Below the pieces are notes generated by a model that was given only the letters and a program-made list of their open reading frames with translations, had not been told where the DNA came from and made no database searches. A stretch of DNA of 59,800 bases from Alicyclobacillus mali (GTDB lineage Bacteria; Bacillota; Bacilli; Alicyclobacillales; Alicyclobacillaceae), in the NCBI RefSeq assembly GCF_017329565.1, contig NZ_JAFMTT010000018.1, one strand, 5' to 3'. Both the position numbers and the translations under genes were made by a program. Shown here one piece after another: positions 35,169 to 43,617 of the stretch (position 1 is its first letter; each line of letters starts with the position of its first letter).

Positions 35169-36047
35169 CTAGCTCGGCGCGTGTGCCTGATGGTAGCCGC
35201 CGACAAACCGGCACACGTACACGTCTTTCATGATGCCGCGGAGCGCGTTGTACAGCCGCTGCGCGTGCGTTTGCACCGGCGTGAGCACGAACATCGTCGG
35301 CCCCGATCCCGACATGTGCACAGGCCGCTGCGCGATGGAGGTCACACGCTCCTTGAGCGCCCGAAGCTCCGGATAGAGGCTCAGGGTGACGCGCTCCAGA
35401 GCGTTGTATACGAGCGCGACGGCCCGCTCGTGATCTCCCTCCGCCAACCAGCGAACCATCTCTTCGCTGCGCGGTGACGAGGTGAAATCGGACGGATGGA
35501 GGCCGCGGTACACATCCGCGGTCGAGACGAAGATGCGCGGGTGAAGAAGCACCGCGTACATGCTTGGGACGTGCGGATAGCGAGCCACCCGCTCGCCTCG
35601 CCCGCGCGCGATGGCGAGCCCGCCGTACACGCAGTAGGGGACGTCGGAGCCCACCTCCGCGCCGATATCAGCGAGCTCGTCCAGCGTGAGCCCCGCTCCT
35701 GCCAGCTGATTCAGCCCGCGCAAAACGGCCGCGGCGTCGCTCGACCCACCGGCGAGCCCCGCGGCGACAGGGATGTTCTTCTCGAGCTGAATGTGCACGC
35801 CGCCAGCAAAACCCGTCCGTCGCCTGAACGCCTGCGCCACCTGCACACACAGGTTCCGCTCGTCCACCGGCACCGAGGACGACGCGCTCTCCATGGTGAT
35901 CTCGCCGTCTTCTCGCGGCTCGAGCCAGATGACGTCTGACAAATCCACGGTCTGCATGACCATGTCCACCTCGTGATAGCCGTCGTCGCGGCGCCCGAGG
36001 ACGTCCAGGGTCAGGTTGATCTTCGCGTACGCGCGTTGCAACAACAA
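35169..36047 (-). CDS. ispE: 4-diphosphocytidyl-2-C-methyl-D-erythritol kinase
   Basis: 292 residues. Fourth step of the MEP isoprenoid route. GHMP kinase motifs: RAYAKINLTLDVLGRRDDGYHEV at the start, ATP loop PVAAGLAGGSSDAAAV, and MSGSGPTMF near the C-terminus. Three consecutive TTG codons form the start region after GAGGTGGGG; the exact one is unclear. Confidence 0.95.
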   Translation of the reverse strand: MLLQRAYAKINLTLDVLGRRDDGYHEVDMVMQTVDLSDVIWLEPREDGEITMESASSSVPVDERNLCVQVAQAFRRRTGFAGGVHIQLEKNIPVAAGLAGGSSDAAAVLRGLNQLAGAGLTLDELADIGAEVGSDVPYCVYGGLAIARGRGERVARYPHVPSMYAVLLHPRIFVSTADVYRGLHPSDFTSSPRSEEMVRWLAEGDHERAVALVYNALERVTLSLYPELRALKERVTSIAQRPVHMSGSGPTMFVLTPVQTHAQRLYNALRGIMKDVYVCRFVGGYHQAHAPS

Positions 36048-36070
36048 AGCGCCCCACCTCGACTAGGACT

Positions 36071-36099
36071 AGCATGCCGAGGCGGAGTGCCAATGTCAA
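36071..36099 (-). promoter_or_regulatory. Possible sigma-A promoter of ispE
   Basis: Perfect TTGACA on the minus strand, 17 bases, weak -10 CATGCT, in the short gap behind cphA. Confidence 0.35.
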
Positions 36100-36102
36100 G
36101 GA

Positions 36103-38748
36103 TCACAGCATCGCAAGCCGCTCGCCTGCTCTGTCCGCCACAACCCTGTGCCACGGCCGCGCGCCGAGCTCCTCAAGCGCCTCCTTGAGCGGCGCAAGGC
36201 GCTCGTAAAACACGCAGGCGACGTCGTCCGGCCCGAGCGCCTTCGCGGCAGCGAGCGCGGCCTCTCGCTCGTCCGGGACGACCTCCACCTTTTTCTCGGG
36301 ACACGCCCGTGCGATGGAAGAGCGCAAGATGTCCGCGATCTCGCCAGGCGCGCGACCGCGCAAATCGGCGTCCTCCTTCACGATGAATTCGTCGAACCAC
36401 GGTGCGAGGGCCCGCCCCGCCTCCTCCACGACGTGATCGGCCCGGTCGCCCGGAACGCCCACCACGCCGACGCGGCGCCTGCAGGGCAGCGCCTGGAGCC
36501 ATCGTCCGACCTCCCGGAAGCCGGCCGGGTTATGGCCGTAGTCCAGTACGATGCGCGCCCCGTTCGGCAACACGTACATCTCGAGCCTGCCGGCGTTCTG
36601 CTCGGGCAAGAATGTCGCGAGCACCTTGGCAACCGTGGAGCGAGAGAGGCCCCCTGCCCGCATGGCGGCCGCCGCCAACGCCGCGTTTTCGACGTGAAAG
36701 CGCGCGAGGCCGCCCAGGCAGATGGGAATTTGTCCGACGGCGAGGATAGGCCGCTGGACGCCGCCCTGCCACTCGTAGACCACGCCGTCCGAGACCACCA
36801 CCGCCATGCCGCCCGCCTGCACATGCCGGGCGACGTGCGGGTTTTCCGGAACCTGCGACACAAGCACCAGCCGCGCGCGAAAGCGCGGCGACAGGGCGAG
36901 GACACGGGGATCATCCGCGTTCAGGACCACCGCGCCGTCGTCGCGGACGCACTCGCCGACGAGCGCTTTGACAAAGGCAATGTCGTCGATGGACTCGAGC
37001 CCGTCCTGGCCGACGTGATCGAGCGAGATGTTGGTGATGACGCCGACGTCCGCGATATCGTAGGCGAGCCCCCCGCGCACAATCCCGCCGCGCGCCGTCT
37101 CGAGCACAGCGACCTCGACGCGCGGATTCGAAAGCACGAGCCGCGCGCTCATCGGACCCGTGGTATCGCCCTTTAACACGCACTCGCCTCCGACGTACAC
37201 GCCGCCGGTTGTCGTGAGCCCCACCGTCTTGCCCGCGACGGCGAACCCGTGCGCGACGAGCCGCGCGGTGGTCGTCTTGCCGTTGGTGCCCGTGATGGAC
37301 ACGATGGGAATTCGGCCGTCCGATCCCGCCGGAAACAGCGACTCCACAATGGCTTCCGCAGCCCGGCGCGGCGAGCCGCTCGACGGGTGCTCGTGCATAC
37401 GGATGCCCGGGCAGGCGTTCACCTCAATCACCGCCCATCCGCCAGCGTCCGCGGGAGCCGTGAGCGAGGGGACGACGAGATCGACGCCGCACACGTCGAG
37501 GCCCACGGCCTCGGCGGCCCGCTCGGCGATGCGCAAGTAGGATGGGTGCAACACGTCCGTCACGTCGCGCGCCTCGCCGCCCGTCGAGAGGTTGGCGCTC
37601 TCGCGCAGCGCCACCCGCTCGCCCAGCTGCGGCACCGACTCAGGCGACATGCCCTGGCGCAGAAGCACCTGCCGCGCGATCTCGTCGATCGCGATCTTGG
37701 TCAGCGGCTTCTCGTGGCCCTCGCCGCGGCGCGGATCGAGGTTGACGAGATCGACCAGTTCACGGACCGTGTGCACGCCGTCCCCCTCCACGTACGCAGG
37801 TTCGCGCACGGACGCGGCGACGGCGCGGCCGTCGACGACCAGCGCGCGCACATTCTCGCCTGGCACATACGCTTCGACAATGACCTCCCGCGCGTACCGC
37901 CTGGCCTCGCGAAATGCAGCGCGCACCTCCGCCTCGGACTCGAGGCGCAGCGACACGCCCTGACCTTGGCGCGCGTCGAGGGGCTTGACGACGGCGGGCC
38001 CGCCGAGGTGGCGCCAGAGAAAAACGGCCTCGGCCTCGTCCGCCGCCACCCCGCCCGGCGGCACGGCGAGCCCCGCCTCTTCGAGCAGGTGCTTGGTAAG
38101 CGCCTTATCGCTCGCGATGTCGGCCGCGACGCACGACGTCCGGTCGGTGAGGGTGGCCTCGATGCGTTTGCGGTGCACGCCGTACCCGAGCTCGAGGAAG
38201 CTCGCCTGCAGTCGCCGGACGGGGATGTTGCGCCGCCGACACGCGTCCACGATGGCCTGCGTGCTCGGGCCGAGGCGGTCATCCTCGTAGAGCCGCGCGA
38301 CTTCCCGAACCAGCGCGTCGAGATCGCCCGGTTCGCGGCCTTCGGCGAGCGAACGCACCACGTCCACGGCGGCCTCGAGCGCGTGGCGCTGGGCGGGAAA
38401 CGACGCACACTCGATGGCCACGTCGTACAGCCCCGGCCGCCCGGCGTACACCGTCTTGCCGTAGTTGGCCGGAATGCCTGCGAGATGGCCAATTTCGATG
38501 GCCACGTGTTCGCAGATGTGCCCGAAATAGGTGCCGTCCTCGAGCCGCTCGATGAAGCCGCCCGGCCGGCCCTTGGCACAGTGGTGTTGGCGCAGACCTG
38601 GGAAGTGATGCAGAAGGCGCTCTCCGAGTCCAGGGATGTCGATGCTCTCTTTGCCCGTGTAGACCCCGAGATCCAAGCGGGCCAGGAGAATGGGGCGGTG
38701 GATAAAGATGTTGGGCCCCTCGATGAAGCGAATGCGCACGATGTTCAT
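36103..38748 (-). CDS. cphA: Cyanophycin synthetase-like protein
   Basis: 881 residues, the CphA size. Cyanophycin synthetase polymerises Asp and Arg into a nitrogen/carbon reserve without ribosomes. N-terminal domain (MNIVRIRFIEGPNIF), an ATP-grasp domain (about 210-470; GGPAVVKPLDARQGQGVSL, VIEVNACPGI) and a C-terminal Mur-ligase-like domain (SITGTNGKTTTARLVAHG, DYGHNPAGF). The ATG at 38748 has AAGGAG 8 bases upstream and overlaps the cphB stop (ATGA). This pair lies between sspF and ispE, where B. subtilis has nothing comparable. Confidence 0.9.
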   Translation of the reverse strand: MNIVRIRFIEGPNIFIHRPILLARLDLGVYTGKESIDIPGLGERLLHHFPGLRQHHCAKGRPGGFIERLEDGTYFGHICEHVAIEIGHLAGIPANYGKTVYAGRPGLYDVAIECASFPAQRHALEAAVDVVRSLAEGREPGDLDALVREVARLYEDDRLGPSTQAIVDACRRRNIPVRRLQASFLELGYGVHRKRIEATLTDRTSCVAADIASDKALTKHLLEEAGLAVPPGGVAADEAEAVFLWRHLGGPAVVKPLDARQGQGVSLRLESEAEVRAAFREARRYAREVIVEAYVPGENVRALVVDGRAVAASVREPAYVEGDGVHTVRELVDLVNLDPRRGEGHEKPLTKIAIDEIARQVLLRQGMSPESVPQLGERVALRESANLSTGGEARDVTDVLHPSYLRIAERAAEAVGLDVCGVDLVVPSLTAPADAGGWAVIEVNACPGIRMHEHPSSGSPRRAAEAIVESLFPAGSDGRIPIVSITGTNGKTTTARLVAHGFAVAGKTVGLTTTGGVYVGGECVLKGDTTGPMSARLVLSNPRVEVAVLETARGGIVRGGLAYDIADVGVITNISLDHVGQDGLESIDDIAFVKALVGECVRDDGAVVLNADDPRVLALSPRFRARLVLVSQVPENPHVARHVQAGGMAVVVSDGVVYEWQGGVQRPILAVGQIPICLGGLARFHVENAALAAAAMRAGGLSRSTVAKVLATFLPEQNAGRLEMYVLPNGARIVLDYGHNPAGFREVGRWLQALPCRRRVGVVGVPGDRADHVVEEAGRALAPWFDEFIVKEDADLRGRAPGEIADILRSSIARACPEKKVEVVPDEREAALAAAKALGPDDVACVFYERLAPLKEALEELGARPWHRVVADRAGERLAML

Positions 38749-39587
38749 GAGGATAGCTCCTTCTGGCGAAGCCAGTGTGGGAAGTCGGGGATGGGCCTGC
38801 GTTCGCGCAGCAGGAATCCGCAGCCCTCGGGCAGCGTGTGCAGTATCACGTCGCAAAGCGCCAGCGACTCGTCCCGGCGAATGCGGTCGAGATTGGAGTA
38901 CGTCGCGCTGCCCGCATCTACGACGCTCACCGCTCCGCGGCCGATGACCTCGAGCACGTGCCCGTCGTGCACCACGACGGCCGTGTCCTCATCAATGCCA
39001 AGTCCCAGATGATGCGGATACTGCGCCACCGCCGACAGGAGCCTTCCGAGCCGGCCCCGCTGCGCAAAGTGTTGGTCGATCACGCAGCCATCGAGAAACT
39101 CCATGCCGGGCGCCATGTGCACGATGGACGGACGAGGATTCGTCTCGCCCTCGCCTTCGACAATCATGGTGCTCGACATCATGGAGGCGCCCGCGCTCGT
39201 GCCGCCGAGCACGACGCCGTTGCGGTGCGCCTCGTGCAGCGCCGCGTCCGCCCTGGTTCCCCCCAGGAGCTTCGTGATGCGCTCCTGTTCACCACCGGTG
39301 AAAAAGATGCACGTCGCCTGCGCGATCATCTGCACCGCGCTGTCGCGGTTCGCAGCCTCGCGGGTGGACACGTCGAACGTCCGCACGTCGTCCACGCCGA
39401 GGCGGTGAAACACATCCACGTACTCCGCGCCCACCTCGACCGGCGTCTTCGTCGCCACGGTGATGACGAGGACCCGCGCGTGTTTATCGCCGCCGAGATG
39501 GAGAAATCGGCGCAGGATGCGGCACTCACCCACCTTGTCCTCCGCGCCGCCGATGATGACGAGAGGTCCTTTCTGCCCCAACCGCAC
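38745..39587 (-). CDS. cphB: Cyanophycinase-like serine exopeptidase (S51)
   Basis: 280 residues. Degrades cyanophycin to beta-Asp-Arg. The nucleophile elbow VVLGGTSAGAS, the N-terminal VIIGGAEDK and the CVIDQHFAQRGRLGRL region are typical for this family. Coupled to cphA by an ATGA overlap, so synthesis and breakdown enzymes come from one transcript. No isoaspartyl dipeptidase is seen nearby. Confidence 0.9.
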   Translation of the reverse strand: MRLGQKGPLVIIGGAEDKVGECRILRRFLHLGGDKHARVLVITVATKTPVEVGAEYVDVFHRLGVDDVRTFDVSTREAANRDSAVQMIAQATCIFFTGGEQERITKLLGGTRADAALHEAHRNGVVLGGTSAGASMMSSTMIVEGEGETNPRPSIVHMAPGMEFLDGCVIDQHFAQRGRLGRLLSAVAQYPHHLGLGIDEDTAVVVHDGHVLEVIGRGAVSVVDAGSATYSNLDRIRRDESLALCDVILHTLPEGCGFLLRERRPIPDFPHWLRQKELSS

Positions 39588-39657
39588 GCCCTCCCAGGTT
39601 GTTGGTTAGATCATCCAGATAATCTTTCCGAAATGGCTTGCCATCATGCGATTGCAG

Positions 39658-39687
39658 CAAAAGGCGGCCGGGATCATCCCGGCCGCC
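39658..39687 (-). terminator. sspF terminator
   Basis: Stem GGCGGCCGGGAT / ATCCCGGCCGCC, nearly a perfect palindrome, followed by TTTTGC on the minus strand, just after the sspF stop. Confidence 0.85.
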
Positions 39688-39691
39688 CCGG

Positions 39692-39877
39692 TCACCTCTG
39701 CCCGGACTTCTCAGCCAACGCCTGTTCTGCGATCTCGATGGCGCGCTTCACCATGTTCCCGGCGTCGCGCGCCTTGATCCCGCCCCAGCCCTCGCGCTGG
39801 ACCGTGTCGTAGAACCCGAGCTCCTTGGCCAGTTCCACCTTGAACGCATCTGACATGGTGCTTCTCCGCCGTGCCAT
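39692..39877 (-). CDS. sspF: Small acid-soluble spore protein SspF
   Basis: 61 residues. MARRRSTMSDAFKVELAKE, then GFYDTVQREGWGGIKARDAGNMVKRAIE; the RARDAGNMVKRAIEIAE-type core is that of B. subtilis SspF (0.3 kb protein). Binds spore DNA. GGGAGGG lies 7 bases before the ATG; a sigma-G-type promoter is upstream. Confidence 0.95.
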   Translation of the reverse strand: MARRRSTMSDAFKVELAKELGFYDTVQREGWGGIKARDAGNMVKRAIEIAEQALAEKSGQR

Positions 39878-39911
39878 GCCAAATCCCTCCCTGGGTCAGA
39901 GGCGACAGGCT

Positions 39912-39942
39912 TACGATGCGCCCGCTTGGCACGTTCTATGCA
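39912..39942 (-). promoter_or_regulatory. Sigma-G-type promoter of sspF
   Basis: Minus strand TGCATA, 18 bases, CATCGTA. Both boxes and spacing equal the spoVT promoter layout. Confidence 0.65.
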
Positions 39943-39975
39943 CCTTGTCCTGCCGGCGACACGCCGACGGGCAAC

Positions 39976-40051
39976 AAAAAAGGGCAAGGCAAGCGCCTCA
40001 CCCCGGTGCGATTCATCCTGTCTCATGTATGTGACGAGGCCTGTCCTTGCC
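39976..40051 (-). terminator. Possible terminator of veg
   Basis: Minus strand GGCAAGG ... CCTTGCC with a long loop, followed by CTTTTTT. The stem is far apart, but the T-run is good. Confidence 0.4.
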
Positions 40052-40075
40052 GAGACCCCGGTCCATCTTCGAGGT

Positions 40076-40351
40076 TCAGTGTTCGACCACGAACTTGGTG
40101 GTGTTCCCGTCCTCCTTGCACAGCATCAGCTCGACGGTCTCGGTCAGCACGTCCGCATAGCTGTACGAGACGCGCTCAAACGATCCGTCCGGCGGGTCGA
40201 GCTTGACGACGAATACCGACGGATACGTCTCTTCGAGAACCCCGAAGCGCTCAATGGTTTTTCGCCTGCCTCCGTTTGCTCGGAGCAACACGCGTTCACC
40301 GACGAGTCCATCCAGACTCTTCTTAATGTCGTGGAGCGCATTCCTGGCCAA
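40076..40351 (-). CDS. veg: Veg family protein
   Basis: 91 residues from a TTG (GAGGTGG 6-7 bases upstream; a GTG one codon earlier is too close). Core: IKKSLDGLVGERVLLRANGGRRKTIER ... TYPSVFVVKLD ... FERVSYSYADVLTETVEL, nearly the B. subtilis Veg pattern. Function is linked to biofilm matrix control there. Two strong promoters stand directly upstream. Confidence 0.93.
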   Translation of the reverse strand: MARNALHDIKKSLDGLVGERVLLRANGGRRKTIERFGVLEETYPSVFVVKLDPPDGSFERVSYSYADVLTETVELMLCKEDGNTTKFVVEH

Positions 40352-40376
40352 CACACACCACCTCTTTCCGCGCTTC

Positions 40377-40406
40377 ATTATACCATCGCGCGGAACATGG
40401 TGTCAA
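40377..40406 (-). promoter_or_regulatory. veg promoter 1
   Basis: Minus strand TTGACA, 18 bases, TATAAT; all box positions match. Its predicted start is about 20 bases before the veg TTG. Confidence 0.8.
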
Positions 40407-40418
40407 TGAAATTTAATG

Positions 40419-40448
40419 AGTATATCACCGCATGTTTTTCGGTGTCAA
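40419..40448 (-). promoter_or_regulatory. veg promoter 2 (upstream tandem)
   Basis: Minus strand TTGACA, 18 bases, TATACT; 42 bases upstream of promoter 1, in an AT-rich stretch unusual for this genome. Confidence 0.7.
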
Positions 40449-40573
40449 TGGGTATTTTACGGGGATCTGTGGCGAAGTTCGGTGAATTCACCCCGCCGAG
40501 ATGAAGGGCGAAGCCACCGCGCCAGCAGCGGCTGCTGCGCCACGCGCCCATGTGACTTCCCGACAGTACGGCT

Positions 40574-41440
40574 TCAGTACAAGGATTTCGGCAGACCAAG
40601 CCGGTACTTTCCGCGCGATTCCAGGCCGCCGATCCCGTCCGTCCCTGTGTAGGTGGACTTCACCGCGTCGTACAGGTTCACCGTCTCGTGAATGGGCGTG
40701 AACGCCACCTTTTCCGCGATAAAGACGGGATCGAGCGCGTGGATCATGATCCGCTGCGGCGACGAGGCGAAGTTGGCGCCCGCCTCGATCAACGCCTCAA
40801 AATGCGACTGGCACGCCCCCGCGATGATGACGAGATCGTCCATGTTGCGCACGTATTTCCGCGCATTGGCGACCGTCTTCACGAAGTTTTGCGAGTTGCG
40901 GTAGTTCTTGATGTCCGCCCAGTCCTTGCCCTTGCGGATGACGCCGTCGTGGCCGGTGATGATCAGGATATCCGGCGCATACGTCTCGAGCAGATGCACG
41001 ACCTTTCCCGGCATCTCCGATTCCGCCACGTGCTGCCCGACGGCGCGAATGCCGAGCTCCTCGTACATGGCGAGGCACTTCTGCAGGTAACTGCCGTCGC
41101 CGTCCATGTGGAGCACGGTGCCGGGGCGCTCGAAAAAATCGGGATTCGCACGGTACCGCGCTTCCTTGCGGAGAAGCCGCTTCTCCGAGTCGTGGGCGCG
41201 GCGGGATCGAATGATGCGGAGGCATTCGCCGACCACCTGCGTGCGCATCGCCTCGAACGCGCGCATATCCTCCTCGGTGACAGGGGCGAGATCGTCAAAG
41301 GGCGCGTCGGCCATCAGGCGCACGTCCATTCCTTTGAGGATGGCGGTCTTCGAGCTTTCGTCCAATTCAACAATCACGAAGCATATGTCGTGGCCGTACG
41401 AGCGGCGCGTGACGCGATCGCCAATGTGCCACACCGTCAT
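40574..41440 (-). CDS. yabG: Sporulation-specific protease YabG
   Basis: 288 residues. Cleaves spore coat proteins after mother-cell lysis begins. Recognised from MTVWHIGDRVTRRSYGHDICF, ITGHDGVIRKGKDW, YRNSQNFVKTV and IIAGACQSHFEAL (candidate catalytic Cys/His). The ATG is preceded by GGGAGG; a sigma-K-type promoter is just upstream. First gene of the conserved B. subtilis-like block; ksgA, its usual upstream neighbour, is not here. Confidence 0.95.
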   Translation of the reverse strand: MTVWHIGDRVTRRSYGHDICFVIVELDESSKTAILKGMDVRLMADAPFDDLAPVTEEDMRAFEAMRTQVVGECLRIIRSRRAHDSEKRLLRKEARYRANPDFFERPGTVLHMDGDGSYLQKCLAMYEELGIRAVGQHVAESEMPGKVVHLLETYAPDILIITGHDGVIRKGKDWADIKNYRNSQNFVKTVANARKYVRNMDDLVIIAGACQSHFEALIEAGANFASSPQRIMIHALDPVFIAEKVAFTPIHETVNLYDAVKSTYTGTDGIGGLESRGKYRLGLPKSLY

Positions 41441-41464
41441 CGCCTCCCTTGGCGGGCTCTAGAC

Positions 41465-41491
41465 TACGGTATGCGGCACGACGGCTTCGTG
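41465..41491 (-). promoter_or_regulatory. Sigma-K-type promoter of yabG
   Basis: Minus strand CAC, 15 bases, CATACCGTA. The -10 fits CATANNNTA; the -35 (AC core) is short by nature. B. subtilis yabG is sigma-K dependent. Confidence 0.55.
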
Positions 41492-41510
41492 AATCCCGGG
41501 GGATGGAAAG

Positions 41511-42320
41511 ATGGCGGATGCGCGAGACATCGCGTGCGCGCTCGGGGCGCGCGACGAGGCGGGGCGGATTGGCAATGTGTTGCGGCAGGTGGGAAGGGCA
41601 GGCGTGCGCCGGGTTGCGCTCTGCGCCAACGGCTGCACGGATGGCACCGTGGCAGAGGCGCGGCGCGTGTCGGACACTTTGCACATGGAACTCGCCGTAA
41701 TCGAGTTTGAGCAGGCGCTGGGGCACGACGCCCCGCGTGCGGTTGCAGCCGTGGAGGCGTGGCGGCGTTGGCCCGAATCGGCAGCCGTGCTGATGGTGGA
41801 TGCGGACTGGCGGGGGAGTTTCGGTCCAATGCTTGCGGACTTCCTACAGGACGCGCTTCGACACCCGGAAGCCATCATGGGGGTGTGGGGCCACGTGCGT
41901 GCGGCCGATCTCGACCGGCGCTGGCATCGCCTCGTGCACCGCGCGGGCGCGCCCGCATCGCTGCGGCCGTTTCTCCTGCCGCACTTCATCCCCCTTTCCG
42001 CCTTCGCGCGGGTCTCACCGCGTTTCGTGGCGTCTCCCGGCCTATTCTTTGCCCTCACGCGCCGCGCCGGGATTCCGTGGAAAGTATATGACCCGTGGGA
42101 CGAGAGGCTGATTGGCAACCCCGGGCGCGGGATCCGTTCCGAGACGCGCACCCTCGACGTCTTGCGCGAGGATGCGCGGGCGGCTGAGATGATCCTCTTC
42201 GGCGGTTCGGGCGATCCACCGCCGCTCTGGCCGGGACAGCGCGATTGGCGGGCAGTCGAGTCCTGGATGAGCCGGATGCGCGGGCCGCATCGTTGCCGGG
42301 GGCATCACGACTTGGTGTAG
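41511..42320 (+). CDS. Putative GT-A glycosyltransferase-like protein
   Basis: 269 residues. The N-terminus resembles family 2 transferases: a nucleotide-binding-like start (IACALGARDEAGRIGNVL), ALCANGCTDGT where DDGSTDGT is common, and VLMVDADW as a DxD-like metal site. No membrane segment. No acceptor can be named. GGGGGA lies 7 bases before the ATG. Divergent from yabG with only 70 bases between, so it could be transcribed in the mother cell (inference). Its 3' end overlaps convergent ykuK by 16 bases. Confidence 0.65.
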   Translation: MADARDIACALGARDEAGRIGNVLRQVGRAGVRRVALCANGCTDGTVAEARRVSDTLHMELAVIEFEQALGHDAPRAVAAVEAWRRWPESAAVLMVDADWRGSFGPMLADFLQDALRHPEAIMGVWGHVRAADLDRRWHRLVHRAGAPASLRPFLLPHFIPLSAFARVSPRFVASPGLFFALTRRAGIPWKVYDPWDERLIGNPGRGIRSETRTLDVLREDARAAEMILFGGSGDPPPLWPGQRDWRAVESWMSRMRGPHRCRGHHDLV

Positions 42321-42784
42321 CGATCCGCCACCTTGCTCGCGCCGAACGAATCAGGCTTGATGCGCGCCTCATAGCCGTTCGACTCGATCCAAGCGACAAT
42401 CTCGCGGATCCACTGCTTGGTCTCGCCTCCCTCGCCGATGTCCAGGTGCACTTCAATCTGCCAGTCCTGCCCCGCCTTCTGGAGCAACTCGCTCAGCAGG
42501 CCGCCCACCTGAAGGGACAGCGAGGCTTCGGTGAACATGCGCTGACGCAACGAATGAATGTGCTCGTGCTGCTCCTTGTGCACGTAATAGCGGGCGCCTC
42601 GCCCCACGCGGTGCAGAATGACCGCGGTGACGAAGGTCGCGGATGCCGTGTGCTCATGCGGCTGCGAATCGGTGCCGATGATCAGCCGAAAGCGGTCCTG
42701 AGGATGTTCGCTGCGCTCCTGAATGACGTCCGCCGCCACCTGTTCCAGTGTCACCACGCCGAGCGTCGGGCTGCGAAACAGCAC
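42305..42784 (-). CDS. ykuK: RNase H-like protein, YkuK family
   Basis: 159 residues. Signatures of the DUF458/YkuK family: IGTDSQPHEHTASATFVTAVILHR, then HLDIGEGGETKQWIREIV and YEARIKPDSFGASKVADRYTK. The GTG at 42784 has GGGGGC 7 bases upstream; a GTG two codons earlier is too close. Activity not established. Its stop overlaps the end of the plus-strand glycosyltransferase-like gene. Confidence 0.85.
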   Translation of the reverse strand: MLFRSPTLGVVTLEQVAADVIQERSEHPQDRFRLIIGTDSQPHEHTASATFVTAVILHRVGRGARYYVHKEQHEHIHSLRQRMFTEASLSLQVGGLLSELLQKAGQDWQIEVHLDIGEGGETKQWIREIVAWIESNGYEARIKPDSFGASKVADRYTKS

Positions 42785-42852
42785 GCGCACCGCCCCCTTC
42801 TTGTTGGCTACGCGGCATCCACGCCTGCGCCGCGGTCATCTGCCGCACGATG

Positions 42853-43494
42853 TCACACGGGCTCAGCCGTGCTGGTCAACGCGCCGCCCGCGTCGACGAG
42901 CGCGTTCACCTGTCCGCCGTGTCGCGCACCTCCGTCAATTCCGACTTTATCCGAACCATACCACACGTCATGCGTCCCGTGCAGCACCATGCACGGCGTG
43001 TGCCCGAACACCACCCGTTTGCCCGCCCGATGCGGACGCGCGTAAAACTGCTCGCGAATCGTCAACAGGTCCCGCTTGGACGTCTGGCGCCAATCGGGCT
43101 TGTCGGGATCGATCCCGGCGTGAACCGCAATCCACCGGTCCCCTTCCCACGCGTAGGGCAGCGTGGGGAGAAAGGCAGCAAGTGTCGCGTCCGCCGCGAT
43201 GGATCGGTACAACTTGTCTCGCACGGGGCCGAGCGCCTTCATGCCGCCGCGCATCCAGTGCGCCACTGCATCCTCGTGATTGCCGCGGAGCGCAACCGCC
43301 CCCTGGCCGCAAAGCTGATGCACCAAGTGGAGAACGCCGAGGCTGTCCGGCCCGCCGGAGATGTAGTCGCCGACGAGAACCAGTTGATCGCGGCCCGGCC
43401 GGTATTCAAGCTTCGCTAACAGGCGAAGAAACGGACGCAGGTGCCCGTGTATGTCGCTGATGAAGATGGTTCGTTCCGGTGACGCCGACTGCAT
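42853..43494 (-). CDS. PPP-type metallophosphoesterase
   Basis: 213 residues from the ATG at 43494 (GAGGAGGGGG upstream). Ordered motifs ISDIHGHLRP, LVGDYISGGPDS, LRGNHEDA, VHAGID and FGHTP are those of the PPP phosphatase superfamily (Ser/Thr phosphatase PrpE or Ap4A hydrolase type). Substrate unknown. Divergent from the APH kinase gene. Confidence 0.85.
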   Translation of the reverse strand: MQSASPERTIFISDIHGHLRPFLRLLAKLEYRPGRDQLVLVGDYISGGPDSLGVLHLVHQLCGQGAVALRGNHEDAVAHWMRGGMKALGPVRDKLYRSIAADATLAAFLPTLPYAWEGDRWIAVHAGIDPDKPDWRQTSKRDLLTIREQFYARPHRAGKRVVFGHTPCMVLHGTHDVWYGSDKVGIDGGARHGGQVNALVDAGGALTSTAEPV

Positions 43495-43548
43495 GACGCG
43501 CCCCCTCCTCGAAAACGCTTGCATCCGAAGCTCGCGTTTCACATAATA

Positions 43549-43561
43549 GAAATTGTATTTC
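43549..43561. promoter_or_regulatory. GAAAT-N3-ATTTC palindrome, site 1
   Basis: GAAATTGTATTTC, perfect 5-3-5 dyad in the divergent region between the phosphatase and the APH kinase, 56 bases before the kinase ATG. Recurs at 52254 (perfect) and 53472 (one mismatch). Confidence 0.5.
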
Positions 43562-43617
43562 ATTGATAAAATCTATGCCACAGATCGCCTGTGACGCGAG
43601 GCTTGGAGGGCAAGCCC

